From Tissierellaceae bacterium (GTDB taxonomy: Bacteria > Bacillota > Clostridia > Tissierellales > Tissierellaceae), in NCBI GenBank assembly GCA_023229175.1, contig JALNZV010000001.1:176533-240532 (forward strand): a stretch of DNA of 64,000 nucleotides, in the 5' to 3' direction. The notes below the pieces were generated by a model. The model saw nothing but the letters and a program-made list of their open reading frames with translations. It was not told where the DNA came from and searched no databases. A program made the translations under genes and the position numbers. Positions 53,406 through 62,078 of this stretch are shown here, piece by piece; position 1 is the stretch's first letter, and the number at the start of each line of letters is the position of its first letter.

Positions 53406-53486
53406 CTATTTTTTCCTGTGCATTCTATTTAAGCTCCAAATAAGAATAATTAAACCCAATAAAACCATCATATGTCCATCAATCAT
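53406..53486 (-). CDS. 26-residue hydrophobic peptide ahead of comEC
   Basis: A short ORF (MIDGHMMVLLGLIILIWSLN then RMHRKK) with one membrane helix and a basic tail. AAAGGA lies 8 nt before its ATG, and its stop is 12 nt before the comEC ATG. Translation is plausible but not proven; it could act as a leader peptide for comEC. Confidence 0.4.
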   Translation of the reverse strand: MIDGHMMVLLGLIILIWSLNRMHRKK

Positions 53487-53603
53487 ATTATCAAATCCTT
53501 TGTAATTTATTCTCCTTAATTATATCATAAAAGCAATATTATATTATGGTTTTTGGGCTTTTATGGTATTATATACTTATAATTATGTAAAGGACTGATG
53601 ACA

Positions 53604-54803
53604 ATGACGGAAAAACTTTATTTGATAAATCCATATTTAAGGGAAATTGATGCGAGAATAGTGGAGAAGGTTTACAAAGATGAAAAATATTACATAAAAC
53701 TGAACCGTACCATATTTTATCCCCACCTTTCAGGTGGACAACCGGGAGATAAAGGCAGCATCAATGGAATAAAAGTCCTTGAGGTCTATGAAGAGGACCA
53801 GGATATCGTCCATGTCACCAAAGAAAATATACAAAGCGACAAAGTAGTTCTCAATATTAATTGGGAAAATAGGCTGGACAATATGCAGCAACATACGGGA
53901 CAGCACCTTCTATCGGCGGCTTTCTACAAACTGTATGGCGGGGAAACTGTTGGTTTTCACATAGGAGAAGACTATGTATATGTAGATATAACCCTTCCCC
54001 AATTGTCAGCAGAGGAAGCTAAAAGGGTTGAAATATACGCAAACAGGGTAATATATTCTAATTTTAAAATCAAATCTTATTATATTGAAAAAAATGAAAT
54101 TGACAAAATACCCATTAGGAAACAACCTACAGTGAATTCTAATATACGAATAGTAGAAATAGACAATATTGATTTCTCTCCATGTAGTGGAACCCATTTG
54201 AGACAAACTGGTGAAATAGGAGTAATAAAAATTAGAAAATGGGAACGCTATAAAGGAAATATTAGGTTGGAATTTGTATGCGGCCATAGGGCCTTGGAAG
54301 ACTATAGATGGAAAAACAATGCCGTAAACGAAATATCACTGCTACTGTCGTCAAAGGATATGGACATTGAAAAAAAGGTTCATACCCTTTACACTCAAAA
54401 AAATGAACTGGAAAAGGAGAACAAAAAATTAAGGGATGAAATTGTTAAATACAGGGGAGAGGAGTTGCTGAGAAAAGCCTTCAAAGTTAAAAAAACATCT
54501 GTGGTCTCAGAGATATTCCATAATACAGATTTAAAGGAGATAAATGCTCTATCTATTTACCTAAACAACACTAGTCAAACTGTACAGCTCTTTGGAATAA
54601 AAAACGAAAATGATGGACAGTTTCTAGTATCTGTACCTAAAGAAATAAATGTAAATCTTAGAAATCTATTGAAAGATGCCTCTAATACTTTCAATATAAA
54701 AGGTGGTGGCACACCTACCAGTGTACAAGGAAAATGTTCCCCTGAAAAACTAGAGGATTTCCTTAATTATATTTTTGGAGCAATTAAAGATAATATGGAC
54801 TAA
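53604..54803 (+). CDS. Alanyl-tRNA editing protein (AlaX-type, with DHHA1 domain)
   Basis: A 399-residue stand-alone editing protein: AlaX second additional domain with HTGQHLLSAAF and CSGTHLRQTGEIG (zinc ligands), a coiled coil (about 250-285) and a C-terminal DHHA1 domain (FNIKGGGTPTSVQGKC). It hydrolyses Ser-tRNA-Ala or Gly-tRNA-Ala. ATG at 53604 is favoured for spacing to AAAGGA; 53598 is an alternative. Confidence 0.92.
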   Translation: MTEKLYLINPYLREIDARIVEKVYKDEKYYIKLNRTIFYPHLSGGQPGDKGSINGIKVLEVYEEDQDIVHVTKENIQSDKVVLNINWENRLDNMQQHTGQHLLSAAFYKLYGGETVGFHIGEDYVYVDITLPQLSAEEAKRVEIYANRVIYSNFKIKSYYIEKNEIDKIPIRKQPTVNSNIRIVEIDNIDFSPCSGTHLRQTGEIGVIKIRKWERYKGNIRLEFVCGHRALEDYRWKNNAVNEISLLLSSKDMDIEKKVHTLYTQKNELEKENKKLRDEIVKYRGEELLRKAFKVKKTSVVSEIFHNTDLKEINALSIYLNNTSQTVQLFGIKNENDGQFLVSVPKEINVNLRNLLKDASNTFNIKGGGTPTSVQGKCSPEKLEDFLNYIFGAIKDNMD

Positions 54804-54830
54804 AGGGCAGTTTATTTCTGCCCTTGTTTT
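54803..54830 (+). terminator. Terminator of the AlaX gene, shared with the convergent ATPase gene
   Basis: AAGGGCAG, seven-base loop, CTGCCCTT, GTTTTATT. It overlaps the end of the minus-strand ATPase gene. Confidence 0.82.
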
Positions 54831-55888
54831 ATTAGATTTAATATTTCAGTGTAAATCATTTCCCTTTCCTTGTCTATCATAGTATAGTTGATAGCAGCTC
54901 TATAGGCATTTTCCAATATCTTGTGGTTTTCTTTGGCTTCCTTCAAGTTTTCAATGCCCCTTTCTATGATTAAGTTCATGGTATTTACATCTTCTTCAAC
55001 AAACGACTTTTGAACGAGAAATCCATTTAAATCAATTTTTTCCTTTGCGAATTTACTGCCTAATTCATTGGAAGTTATTGCCGAGTCCAATTCCTTGATG
55101 TATAAGGTCTGAATCTTATCTGGAAACATGGGATTGTAATATACTTCCATTTCAAAATTCTTTATTATTCCCGCTTCTAATATTCTATTCATTAAAAATG
55201 ATTTCCCCGTACCTATATCTCCTTCTATATAATATACATCCTCTACCCATTTTAAAATCGTATACGTATAATCTGTAAACCCTTCTGGAGTATAGGCAGA
55301 TGAAAATAGATGCCTTAGTTTAAAACCGTTGGATTTCTTTGGTATAGGCAGCTTTGAAAATATAAGATCTATAAGCTTTCTACTTTGATTGTTTAAGCCT
55401 CGCGTATCTATGTTCCTTCCATTATCTCGCCGAATTTGTTCAGCTATAATATTGGCAGCTTTAAAATAATTAAAACACTTTTCATATGCATACTTATTCT
55501 GGAGCTTTGCTGCTTTTATGGTGCTTTCCTCGCTTTTTAGTTTATCTGAATCGATTGAAATTGCCAAATCTACAATTTTGTCAGATAAACCGGGAAATAA
55601 GGGATCCACAATATGTGGAGGAGTGCCGTCTATTATTCCAACACCAAGGCCCTCAATGACTATGGCATCTATGGAACCTGGGTCCGATGGACAATGGTGA
55701 TATTCGATGGAATAGCCTTTATCAAACATTCTCTCAGCAATTGCCTTCATCAAAGACGACTTCCCACCTCCTGGCATTCCCTTTAATATATATAGCCTAT
55801 TTCTCTGATTGCTGATTATATTGTCATGAAGAGAATATAGACCTTGAGAGGTATTCCCCCCTGGAAACATCCTGCGAATTATTTGCAT
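54812..55888 (-). CDS. Two-P-loop ATPase (PRK06851-like)
   Basis: A 358-residue protein made of two repeated P-loop domains. Walker A motifs are LKGMPGGGKSSLMKAI at about 33-48 and EGDIGTGKSFLMNRIL at about 220-235. It matches the PRK06851-type ATPases of spore-forming Firmicutes; their function is unknown to me. It lies between the AlaX gene and the spoIVA 3' segment. A 17-bp inverted repeat (GATTGTA, 3 nt, TACAATC; 55906-55922) sits just before its ribosome site and may be an operator. Confidence 0.82.
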   Translation of the reverse strand: MQIIRRMFPGGNTSQGLYSLHDNIISNQRNRLYILKGMPGGGKSSLMKAIAERMFDKGYSIEYHHCPSDPGSIDAIVIEGLGVGIIDGTPPHIVDPLFPGLSDKIVDLAISIDSDKLKSEESTIKAAKLQNKYAYEKCFNYFKAANIIAEQIRRDNGRNIDTRGLNNQSRKLIDLIFSKLPIPKKSNGFKLRHLFSSAYTPEGFTDYTYTILKWVEDVYYIEGDIGTGKSFLMNRILEAGIIKNFEMEVYYNPMFPDKIQTLYIKELDSAITSNELGSKFAKEKIDLNGFLVQKSFVEEDVNTMNLIIERGIENLKEAKENHKILENAYRAAINYTMIDKEREMIYTEILNLIKQGQK

Positions 55889-56017
55889 AATAAAACCTCC
55901 TTAGGGATTGTATAGTACAATCTATTCTAAGAAGGTATATTTTGTGAATGTTGAGATGTATTAATGTGAATTGTTCCGTTTTAATAAAACTTAAAAAGGC
56001 TACTAATTCTACCCATT

Positions 56018-56044
56018 AAAAAAGGTAGATTTTCTACCTTTTTT
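56018..56044 (-). terminator. Terminator after the spoIVA 3' segment
   Basis: Minus strand: AAAAAAGGTAGA, AAA, TCTACCTTTTTT. It follows the stop at 56046 and is presumably the original spoIVA terminator. Confidence 0.9.
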
Positions 56045-56045
56045 A

Positions 56046-56324
56046 TCATATTATTATACAAATTAATCCTCCGCTTCCGTCATTTATTATCTTTTCAAGG
56101 GCTCTTCTAAGCTTTTGCCTTGCATCTTCTGGCATGGTGCCTAATTTTCCTTGTAGTTGTTCGTTTACCAAATCAAATAAGGATTTGCCAAATAGATTTG
56201 ATTGCCATATCTTAGAAGGCTCCCCTTCAAATTCTGATAATAAGTATTGAATCAACTCCTCCGATTGTTTTTCTGTGCCAATGAGAGGTGAGACCTCAGT
56301 TGCTATATCTGCTCTCAATACATG
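56046..56324 (-). CDS. spoIVA: 3' segment of spoIVA (about the last 92 codons), separated from the rest by a prophage-like element
   Basis: The sequence from HVLRADIATEVSPLIGTEKQ to the end GSGGLICIII aligns without gaps to the last 91-92 residues of B. subtilis SpoIVA as I recall it (HMIKVDVESEFAPIIGTEKQ ... GSGGLIAIIL). SpoIVA is the ATP-driven coat basement-layer protein that assembles on the mother-cell side of the forespore membrane. The N-terminal ~400 codons, including the ATPase domain, are not in the window. The segment has its stop and terminator but no own start; it is read in frame as the tail of the recombinase ORF. Confidence 0.9.
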   Translation of the reverse strand, partial: HVLRADIATEVSPLIGTEKQSEELIQYLLSEFEGEPSKIWQSNLFGKSLFDLVNEQLQGKLGTMPEDARQKLRRALEKIINDGSGGLICIII

Positions 56325-57944
56325 TGTTATGAGGGGCAAACTGATGTCTTTACTATAGACTGCTTTTACCTCGTTTCCTGCCTTTAGTATGATGTCTATA
56401 TTTAAAGTATTTTTAATCTCACCATTTGATATTTCTATCTTATCAAGAAAGGTATCAATCATTTCATCATTAACAAAACCATCAAAATTATATTCCCTTT
56501 CTAATACTTTTTTTATTTGTAATAGCTGTTCTTTTACATTATATTTTTGATCATTCATTACTTCATATTTTTTGACTTGTTCTTGTTTAGTTTGAATTTG
56601 TAGATTATACTCATCGTTTCTTTTCTTAAATTCATCATTATCAATAAATTCATTAACAACTAATTCAAGTAATTTATCCTTTTTCTTTTTTAATCCCTCT
56701 ATTTCACCAATTAAAGTTTTAATATCTTTGTCATAGCTTGTTTCTTGAATATATTTAGATATCATATTTACTATTTTATCATAATATTTATTTTTATCTT
56801 TAAAAATCGAATTAAATACTACTGACATTATCCTATCTATCTCTTCTGTATAAACAACTGGCAAATCACACGCCTTTTTACCACTTTTATGATACTCTTG
56901 ACACATCCAAACTTCTCTATCGCCCGATTTATATCTATAGTTAGTTCTATAGAATGAATTCTGATGTTCTTTACATGTAATTTTACCGCTATATTTATAT
57001 TTATTTTGATATGAAGTTTCGTGTTTTAGTGCAACTTTTTTTGCCTTAACTTTTAGCATCTCATTTGCCTTATCCCAAATTTCTTCACTTACTATTACTG
57101 GGGCTTGTTCAGGGTCATAATACATAATCCATTCTTCTTTTGGATTCTCTACATACTCCTTGGTCAAGAAATCAACCGTTGTTGTTTGGTTTCCTGTAAA
57201 ATAACCTTTATACCTTGGATTAGTTAGAATTCTTCTTAGTGTTGAATATCCAAATTTATTCCCATTTTCATTCCTATATCCTTTATTCAGTAACTCATCT
57301 GCTATTCTTCTAAATCCTACACCGTCACAATATAAATCAAATATTAACCTTATCATTGTTGCTTCCTCTTCATTAATCTCATACTTACCGTCTACAATAT
57401 CATATCCATTAATTCTTCCTGTAATGTGCATAGCTCCACTTTCAAGTTTCCTTCTCTTTCCCCATTTAACCCGCTCTGATATCTTCCTCGATTCCTCTTG
57501 TGCCATACTTGCCATTATTGTAAGTCTTAGTTCAGAATCTGGTAATAGAGTATTGATATTGTCATTTTGAAAATATACACCGACACCATTTTTTAAGAGC
57601 TCTCTTGTGTAAAATATACTGTCCAATGTATTTCTAGCAAATCTTGATACCTCTTTTGTGATTAATAAGTCAAATTTTTTCTGTCTTGCATCCTCAATCA
57701 TTCTATTAAATTCTTTTCTGGCTTGTGTAGATATACCACTTAGACCTTCATCAATATACCCATCCGTGATTGTCCAGCTCTTTATACTATTTACATACTC
57801 ATCAAAGTATTGTGTTTGTGCTTTTAATGAATGTATTTGTTCATCTGTGGATGTTGAAACTCTAGTATAATAAGCAACTCTTAAAGGTAAGTCAAATATT
57901 GATTTTCCTGCATTTAATTCTTGTCTTATCTCATGTAACTTCAT
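56046..57944 (-). CDS. Large serine recombinase fused in frame to the spoIVA 3' end
   Basis: A 632-residue ORF. Residues about 22-165 are the resolvase catalytic domain with nucleophile Ser30 in YYTRVSTSTDEQ. A recombinase DNA-binding domain follows (about 185-300), then a zinc ribbon (CKEHQ ... CQEYHKSGKKAC) and a coiled coil (about 410-480), the large serine integrase plan. Residues about 541-632 are SpoIVA C-terminus. The recombinase has no own stop, so the fusion is produced while the element is integrated. GGAGGAGATAAT precedes the ATG. Probably the integrase/excisionase of the element; B. subtilis SpoIVCA is the model. Confidence 0.93.
   Translation of the reverse strand: MKLHEIRQELNAGKSIFDLPLRVAYYTRVSTSTDEQIHSLKAQTQYFDEYVNSIKSWTITDGYIDEGLSGISTQARKEFNRMIEDARQKKFDLLITKEVSRFARNTLDSIFYTRELLKNGVGVYFQNDNINTLLPDSELRLTIMASMAQEESRKISERVKWGKRRKLESGAMHITGRINGYDIVDGKYEINEEEATMIRLIFDLYCDGVGFRRIADELLNKGYRNENGNKFGYSTLRRILTNPRYKGYFTGNQTTTVDFLTKEYVENPKEEWIMYYDPEQAPVIVSEEIWDKANEMLKVKAKKVALKHETSYQNKYKYSGKITCKEHQNSFYRTNYRYKSGDREVWMCQEYHKSGKKACDLPVVYTEEIDRIMSVVFNSIFKDKNKYYDKIVNMISKYIQETSYDKDIKTLIGEIEGLKKKKDKLLELVVNEFIDNDEFKKRNDEYNLQIQTKQEQVKKYEVMNDQKYNVKEQLLQIKKVLEREYNFDGFVNDEMIDTFLDKIEISNGEIKNTLNIDIILKAGNEVKAVYSKDISLPLITHVLRADIATEVSPLIGTEKQSEELIQYLLSEFEGEPSKIWQSNLFGKSLFDLVNEQLQGKLGTMPEDARQKLRRALEKIINDGSGGLICIII
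56322..56345. other. Probable attachment-site junction (attL or attR) inside spoIVA
   Basis: Homology to SpoIVA starts at about codon HVL (56316-56324); upstream codons (DISLPLIT) fit neither SpoIVA nor an obvious recombinase domain. The crossover should lie in or near this stretch. The exact core dinucleotide cannot be set without the other junction. Confidence 0.55.
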
Positions 57945-57964
57945 ATTATCTCCTCCAAATGTAA

Positions 57965-57982
57965 TTACATATCAGTATGTAA
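57965..57982. promoter_or_regulatory. Palindrome before the recombinase gene (possible operator)
   Basis: TTACATA, TCAG, TATGTAA: 7-bp perfect arms, between the putative -10 and the ribosome site of the recombinase gene. A place where a phage-type repressor or sporulation regulator could act. Confidence 0.45.
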
Positions 57983-58007
57983 CCATCTATATTGTTTCCT
58001 TATTGAT

Positions 58008-58036
58008 ATAATACTATACATATCTTTTATTTGCAA
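58008..58036 (-). promoter_or_regulatory. Possible promoter of the recombinase gene
   Basis: Minus strand: TTGCAA, 17 nt, TATTAT. It starts right after the terminator of the 52-residue ORF. It looks like a sigma-A promoter; no convincing sigma-E or sigma-K promoter was found by eye. Confidence 0.5.
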
Positions 58037-58037
58037 G

Positions 58038-58082
58038 AAAAAAATAAGGTTAAGCCCTATTAATATCGGACATAACCTTATT
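58038..58082 (-). terminator. Terminator of the 52-residue ORF
   Basis: Minus strand: AATAAGGTTA, 20-nt loop holding the stop codon, TAACCTTATT, then TTTTT. Ten perfect base pairs. Confidence 0.82.
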
Positions 58083-58208
58083 AAATATATCTCTATCTAT
58101 CAAATCATTGTTTAAGATTGTTCTTAACATTGATTGTAAAATTCTCTTCTCAAGTTCCTTTTCAGCTTTCTCATCAATGGTAATTGTCTTTTCCTTTTCT
58201 TTATTCAT
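58050..58208 (-). CDS. Small charged protein next to the recombinase; candidate directionality factor
   Basis: A 52-residue protein starting MNKEKEKTITIDEKAEKELE, followed by a helical SHOCT-like segment (ILQSMLRTILNNDLIDRDIF). AAAGGGGG is well placed before the ATG at 58208. It is separately transcribed (own terminator) upstream of the recombinase. Recombination directionality factors of serine integrases are small and often adjacent, so this is a candidate, by position only. Confidence 0.6.
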   Translation of the reverse strand: MNKEKEKTITIDEKAEKELEKRILQSMLRTILNNDLIDRDIFNKVMSDINRA

Positions 58209-58533
58209 AATTTCCCCCTTTAGTAATTTATATGATTTTCCACTTTTTATATGTATGTACAACAAAAAAACACCTTAGAAATTAATCCAAAGTGTTAAAA
58301 TTTAATTTAATATGTAAATATAATCCTGTGTAGAACGCCCTAGAATTTTGCCTTTTCAAGCCCACCCAATTGGTCGTCTATTTATTTATCGCCCTGATTT
58401 ACCCCTATTATTTGATGTTTGCCTTTTTAGTCATTTTTCCAACCTCTGTACCTGTTGCAATCAGTGCATCACAGAAACAGAAAAAAGGGTAAAATACGCT
58501 TATTTCGTACCCTACCCCATCAATTTTATGTAA
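58209..58533. other. 325-nt stretch without an intact gene inside the element
   Basis: It holds the ribosome site of the 52-residue ORF, a hairpin at 58264-58297 and short minus-strand open pieces (for example DALIATGTEVGKMTKKANIK in one frame, IDDQLGGLEKAKF in another) that look like decayed phage coding sequence. A 61-codon plus-strand ORF (58348-58533) has no ribosome site and is not called. Confidence 0.5.
58264..58297 (-). terminator. Hairpin ending the phage structural unit
   Basis: Minus strand: AACACTT and AAGGTGTT pair around about 13 nt, with a run of seven T. It lies between the phage genes and the 52-residue ORF. Confidence 0.65.
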
Positions 58534-59487
58534 TTATCTGCCCTCTATTTTAATATCTTGTGTCAAGATTATTTCATCTTCTTCTTTTACAATTAATTCA
58601 ATATCATATTTACCTGTTGTGTTTTGTGCTACTGCTATTTTACAAGAATTATCACTTTCTTTTGTTAGTGTTACATTTTTTACAGTTTTATTTAATTCAA
58701 ATTCAAATTCTGTTTCAACTTCTTCACCGTTCACAATTTTAGCAACTTGAAAGACTTGATAGTTTGCCATCCATATTTCAAAGTCTGTATCAGTTTCATA
58801 TTGTTTTTCTATAACTTCAATTGAATATGTAGCACCTTCTGGTTCTGGCTCTTCAGGTTCTGGTATCTCTGGATCTATTGGCTCTTGGTCGTCAAGGTGT
58901 GGTAATCTATCAATAACCTTTCCGTCTACTTCAATCCATCTATTAGCAATTTCATTAATCATATCGTCATTGTGCGACAAACCAGTCTCTTGACAGATTA
59001 GGGTGATTAAGCCTTTTTTAGTTTTATCAATTCCTATCGCTTTAAATGCTCTTCCAAACTTTATAAATCTATCTTCTTTTTTAAGTTGACTAGATATATT
59101 ATTGTCTTGTATAGTTACTATAATTTTATCAGTAGAATAATCTAGTAATTTATCTTCTGCAATAGTAAAAGTCTGTCCCTCAATTACTGAATCTATAATT
59201 TCAAGTTCATCATCAATTATAAATTTAATATTGAAGTCAGCCTGCCTAATTCTAGCACGATAATTTATTTGACTAACCTTTCTATTCTCATAATTTCTAT
59301 CTATCTGGCTTACTACTATATATGTAATTCCCGCATATTCAACTAAGTCACCCGTTGCAAGTTTATATTTAGTTATAATATATTTATCTGCAAAATAATT
59401 AAGTACGCTGTCGGCATCTTCTAAAATTGCAGATGTGTCTATATTGTTGACTTTTACATTCTCGCTGTTTTGCCATTGTATATTCAA
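58534..59487 (-). CDS. Phage structural protein with C-terminal Ig-like domain
   Basis: A 317-residue protein. Residues about 1-200 resemble clostridial phage proteins usually found near head-tail connector genes (ADKYIITKYKLATGDLVEYA, RFIKFGRAFKAIGIDKTK). A Pro/Glu hinge (EPIDPEIPEPEEPEPEG) leads to an Ig-like beta domain (about 225-317). TTG start with GGAGG 7 nt upstream. Its place after the tape measure, with no distal-tail genes, suggests rearrangement. Exact function not certain. Confidence 0.65.
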   Translation of the reverse strand: MNIQWQNSENVKVNNIDTSAILEDADSVLNYFADKYIITKYKLATGDLVEYAGITYIVVSQIDRNYENRKVSQINYRARIRQADFNIKFIIDDELEIIDSVIEGQTFTIAEDKLLDYSTDKIIVTIQDNNISSQLKKEDRFIKFGRAFKAIGIDKTKKGLITLICQETGLSHNDDMINEIANRWIEVDGKVIDRLPHLDDQEPIDPEIPEPEEPEPEGATYSIEVIEKQYETDTDFEIWMANYQVFQVAKIVNGEEVETEFEFELNKTVKNVTLTKESDNSCKIAVAQNTTGKYDIELIVKEEDEIILTQDIKIEGR

Positions 59488-59529
59488 ATTACCACCTCCA
59501 AAATTAAAAGAGCTACTATAAAAGTAACC

Positions 59530-61719
59530 CTAAATAGTTCTAAATATACCAACTTTGTTTAGTTGATTTCTAAGTTCTTTACCTTCATTTTCTCTTAATA
59601 CCCTTAATGCAACTTTCTCCATGTCTTTAACAACATCTTTATCTACATTTCCGTGAACTGTGATGAGACTGTCATAATTATTGCTAACTGTTACTGTATT
59701 ACCACCTAAACCACTTCCATAAGGATTATATTTAGCGGGTATTACTGCTTCACCTTTATGTAAGAATGCTAACTGATCCGATGGCACAAATGGAGTTCCA
59801 ACTGCATATCTAGGAACATTACTATAATTAGAAGAAGATTTAGTTGAAGATGAAGAACTTGAATCCATCTCTTTTTCTGACTTCTTCCAAAATGCAAGTT
59901 TATCGGCTATCCAATTTACCTTGTCAGATACCCATGAACTAATAGATGACCATACACCTTTTAGTCCATCCCATAAACTTGAGAATATCTCTTTTCCTGC
60001 ATTATAGAATGACCTTCCAAAATTGGTAATAGTCCTAGCTATTCCACTAAATGAATTATCTATCCATCTAGTAATACTATCCCAAATTGACCTAAAGGCA
60101 TTCCATACACCTTCCATGATTGACTTTGCAATATCTGACAATATCCTTATAGCACCTTTCATAATCCCTGATACTTGATTTATTGCATTTTCAAATATTG
60201 CTTTAATTAATTTCCATGCTCCATCAATTATTATTTGAAGTGCTTTTCCAAATTTATCCCAATCACCAGTGAGTAGAGCTGTAAATGCTTTAACTATACC
60301 AGTAATAACCTTTAGGACTCCGTCTATAATATTTTTAACATTGTCAAAGCTTTTCTTTGCAAAATCTGCAATATCTTTACCGTATTTTTCCCAAATTGTC
60401 TTGAACAAAGTTACAAAAGTATTAATAACTTCTATTACTCCATTGAATATGGTTGATATTGTTTCATAGATTGCAGTAAATAATTCCTCATTTTGTGATA
60501 CAAATTCTGTTAGATTTCCAATTAACCAATCTACCACTTCTACAAATACCTTAACTACATTACCTATTATATTAAAAGCATTTTCAACTACATTAGCTAT
60601 GGTTGGCATAGCATCTAATATGTAATCAGTAACTTTTGCAAAGGCAGGAGATAATCTCTCTCCCAAATCAAGTATCATATTCGACATACCGACCTTGATT
60701 TTTTCTAAACTACGACCTATACCATTATCCATAGTTTCAAACGCTTCTTGAGTAGCACCTGCACTATTTCCCATTCGTTCAATGTTGGTTGCAAATAATT
60801 CTGCACTTTCACCAGATAGCATAAGAGCCGCTTGTCCACCTTGCACTGAACCAAATAAATCATTAATTTCTACCCCTGTTTCTTTGGCATAATTTTCCAT
60901 AAGTGCCAAGGCATCATTTACATTGTGACCTTGAGAAATAAACTCTTTGAACCCTACTCCCGCAACCTGTTTAAATACATCGCTTGTCTTAGTTCCCTCT
61001 TTACTTAATTCAAGTAACATTTGTCTAAGTTGAGTTGATGCAGTTGCAGTATTTGCACCTTGAGCTGTCATACTTGCAAGAGCTGCACCTATATCCTCAA
61101 AATCAACACCTAATGCACTTGCTACAGGTGTTACATTACTCATAGAATTTGACAATTCTTCCATTGAAGTTTTACCGAATTTTATCGTATTAAATAATAT
61201 ATCTGATACCTTACCTGCTTGAGTAGCTTCCATATGGTATGAGTTTAAAACTGTAGTAAGACCATCAACTACAGTTTCAGTTTCTGTCAATCCTGCTATT
61301 GCTCCCTTTTGTGCTACCTCTAAAAATGCAAATACATTTTCTTCTGGAACACTAGCACTAAGTGAACTATATAAAGCAGGAATAATCTCATTAGGTAAAA
61401 CACCCATAGCAGTTGATAAATCTTTTACCTGTTGTTCCATTTTGCCCATAGAATCTTCCGTTATATCTGGAAGTAATGTATATACTGTATTCATCTGATT
61501 TTCAAATTCGATGAAACTATCTATGCCTTTTTTAATAGTAACTCCAATACCTGCAATTACCCCTGTTACCATTCCTGCAATAGCAACCTTAGACCAATTA
61601 ACCATGCCGTCAACTTTGGTCTTCAGAAAACCATCTGCTTCGTCTAAGCCTTTATTTAAATCAGTTTGATCCAACCCTATTCGTGCTACATATTTAACTA
61701 AATCTATATTGTTTGCCAT
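59530..61719 (-). CDS. Phage tail tape measure protein
   Basis: A 729-residue protein with the tape-measure core (LSNSMSNVTPVASALGVDFE, ALASMTAQGANTATASTQLR) at about 180-260, several hydrophobic stretches in the middle (about 380-530) and a Ser-rich segment with repeated W residues towards the C-terminus. It sets tail length in siphophages. Rather short, so the tail would be short or the gene partly shortened. Follows the chaperone genes, the standard order. Confidence 0.92.
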   Translation of the reverse strand: MANNIDLVKYVARIGLDQTDLNKGLDEADGFLKTKVDGMVNWSKVAIAGMVTGVIAGIGVTIKKGIDSFIEFENQMNTVYTLLPDITEDSMGKMEQQVKDLSTAMGVLPNEIIPALYSSLSASVPEENVFAFLEVAQKGAIAGLTETETVVDGLTTVLNSYHMEATQAGKVSDILFNTIKFGKTSMEELSNSMSNVTPVASALGVDFEDIGAALASMTAQGANTATASTQLRQMLLELSKEGTKTSDVFKQVAGVGFKEFISQGHNVNDALALMENYAKETGVEINDLFGSVQGGQAALMLSGESAELFATNIERMGNSAGATQEAFETMDNGIGRSLEKIKVGMSNMILDLGERLSPAFAKVTDYILDAMPTIANVVENAFNIIGNVVKVFVEVVDWLIGNLTEFVSQNEELFTAIYETISTIFNGVIEVINTFVTLFKTIWEKYGKDIADFAKKSFDNVKNIIDGVLKVITGIVKAFTALLTGDWDKFGKALQIIIDGAWKLIKAIFENAINQVSGIMKGAIRILSDIAKSIMEGVWNAFRSIWDSITRWIDNSFSGIARTITNFGRSFYNAGKEIFSSLWDGLKGVWSSISSWVSDKVNWIADKLAFWKKSEKEMDSSSSSSTKSSSNYSNVPRYAVGTPFVPSDQLAFLHKGEAVIPAKYNPYGSGLGGNTVTVSNNYDSLITVHGNVDKDVVKDMEKVALRVLRENEGKELRNQLNKVGIFRTI

Positions 61720-61737
61720 TTTCTCACTTCCTTTCTG

Positions 61738-61781
61738 CGTAAAAAAAAAGGCTACGAAGTAATTAACTACTCCATAGCCTT
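61738..61781 (-). terminator. Terminator between tail chaperone and tape measure
   Basis: Minus strand: AAGGCTA ... TAGCCTT stem with inner AGTA/TACT pairs and nine T. It overlaps the end of the gpT-like frame. Confidence 0.75.
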
Positions 61782-62078
61782 CGCTTGATAACCTTTTATT
61801 TGCCTAAACCTTGCCAAATCTGGCTCTGTTTGGTCTATTGCTTTTTCTTTATATAATGCATCTCTACCTTCTTCAGTTTGTTCAAGTTGAAATATTCTAG
61901 CCCACTTGAGATATGATAAGAATACTGCATAAGGTAATTCCATTATTTCAAAATAGCTCATACCATATTCTTTAGTAAGAAAAGCAACATTCCTCATGTA
62001 TTCAATTTCTAATTCTTTTCCTTGTCCTTGATTTCCCCTAGTATTATTATTTTCAATAGCAACACTAGGGATAATTAG
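61767..62078 (-). CDS. Tail assembly chaperone, gpT-like part made by -1 frameshift
   Basis: The open frame continues without a stop from the slippery site to 61767, adding 103 residues (starting LIIPSVAIENNNTRG) to the first chaperone for a ~214-residue fusion. An internal ATG at 61997 (MRNVAFLTKEYGMSYFEIME) has no good ribosome site. This is the lambda gpG-gpGT arrangement, in which a minority frameshift product binds the tape measure. Confidence 0.82.
   Translation of the reverse strand, partial: LIIPSVAIENNNTRGNQGQGKELEIEYMRNVAFLTKEYGMSYFEIMELPYAVFLSYLKWARIFQLEQTEEGRDALYKEKAIDQTEPDLARFRQIKGYQAKAME

Noticed and set aside
55906..55922. GATTGTA-TAG-TACAATC palindrome as a sigma-E promoter of the ATPase gene
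   Set aside because: TATACAAT resembles a sigma-E -10, but no matching -35 lies 13-15 nt upstream; kept only as a possible operator.
58348..58533. 61-codon plus-strand ORF in the phage element
   Set aside because: No ribosome site, opposite strand to all element genes, no recognisable family.
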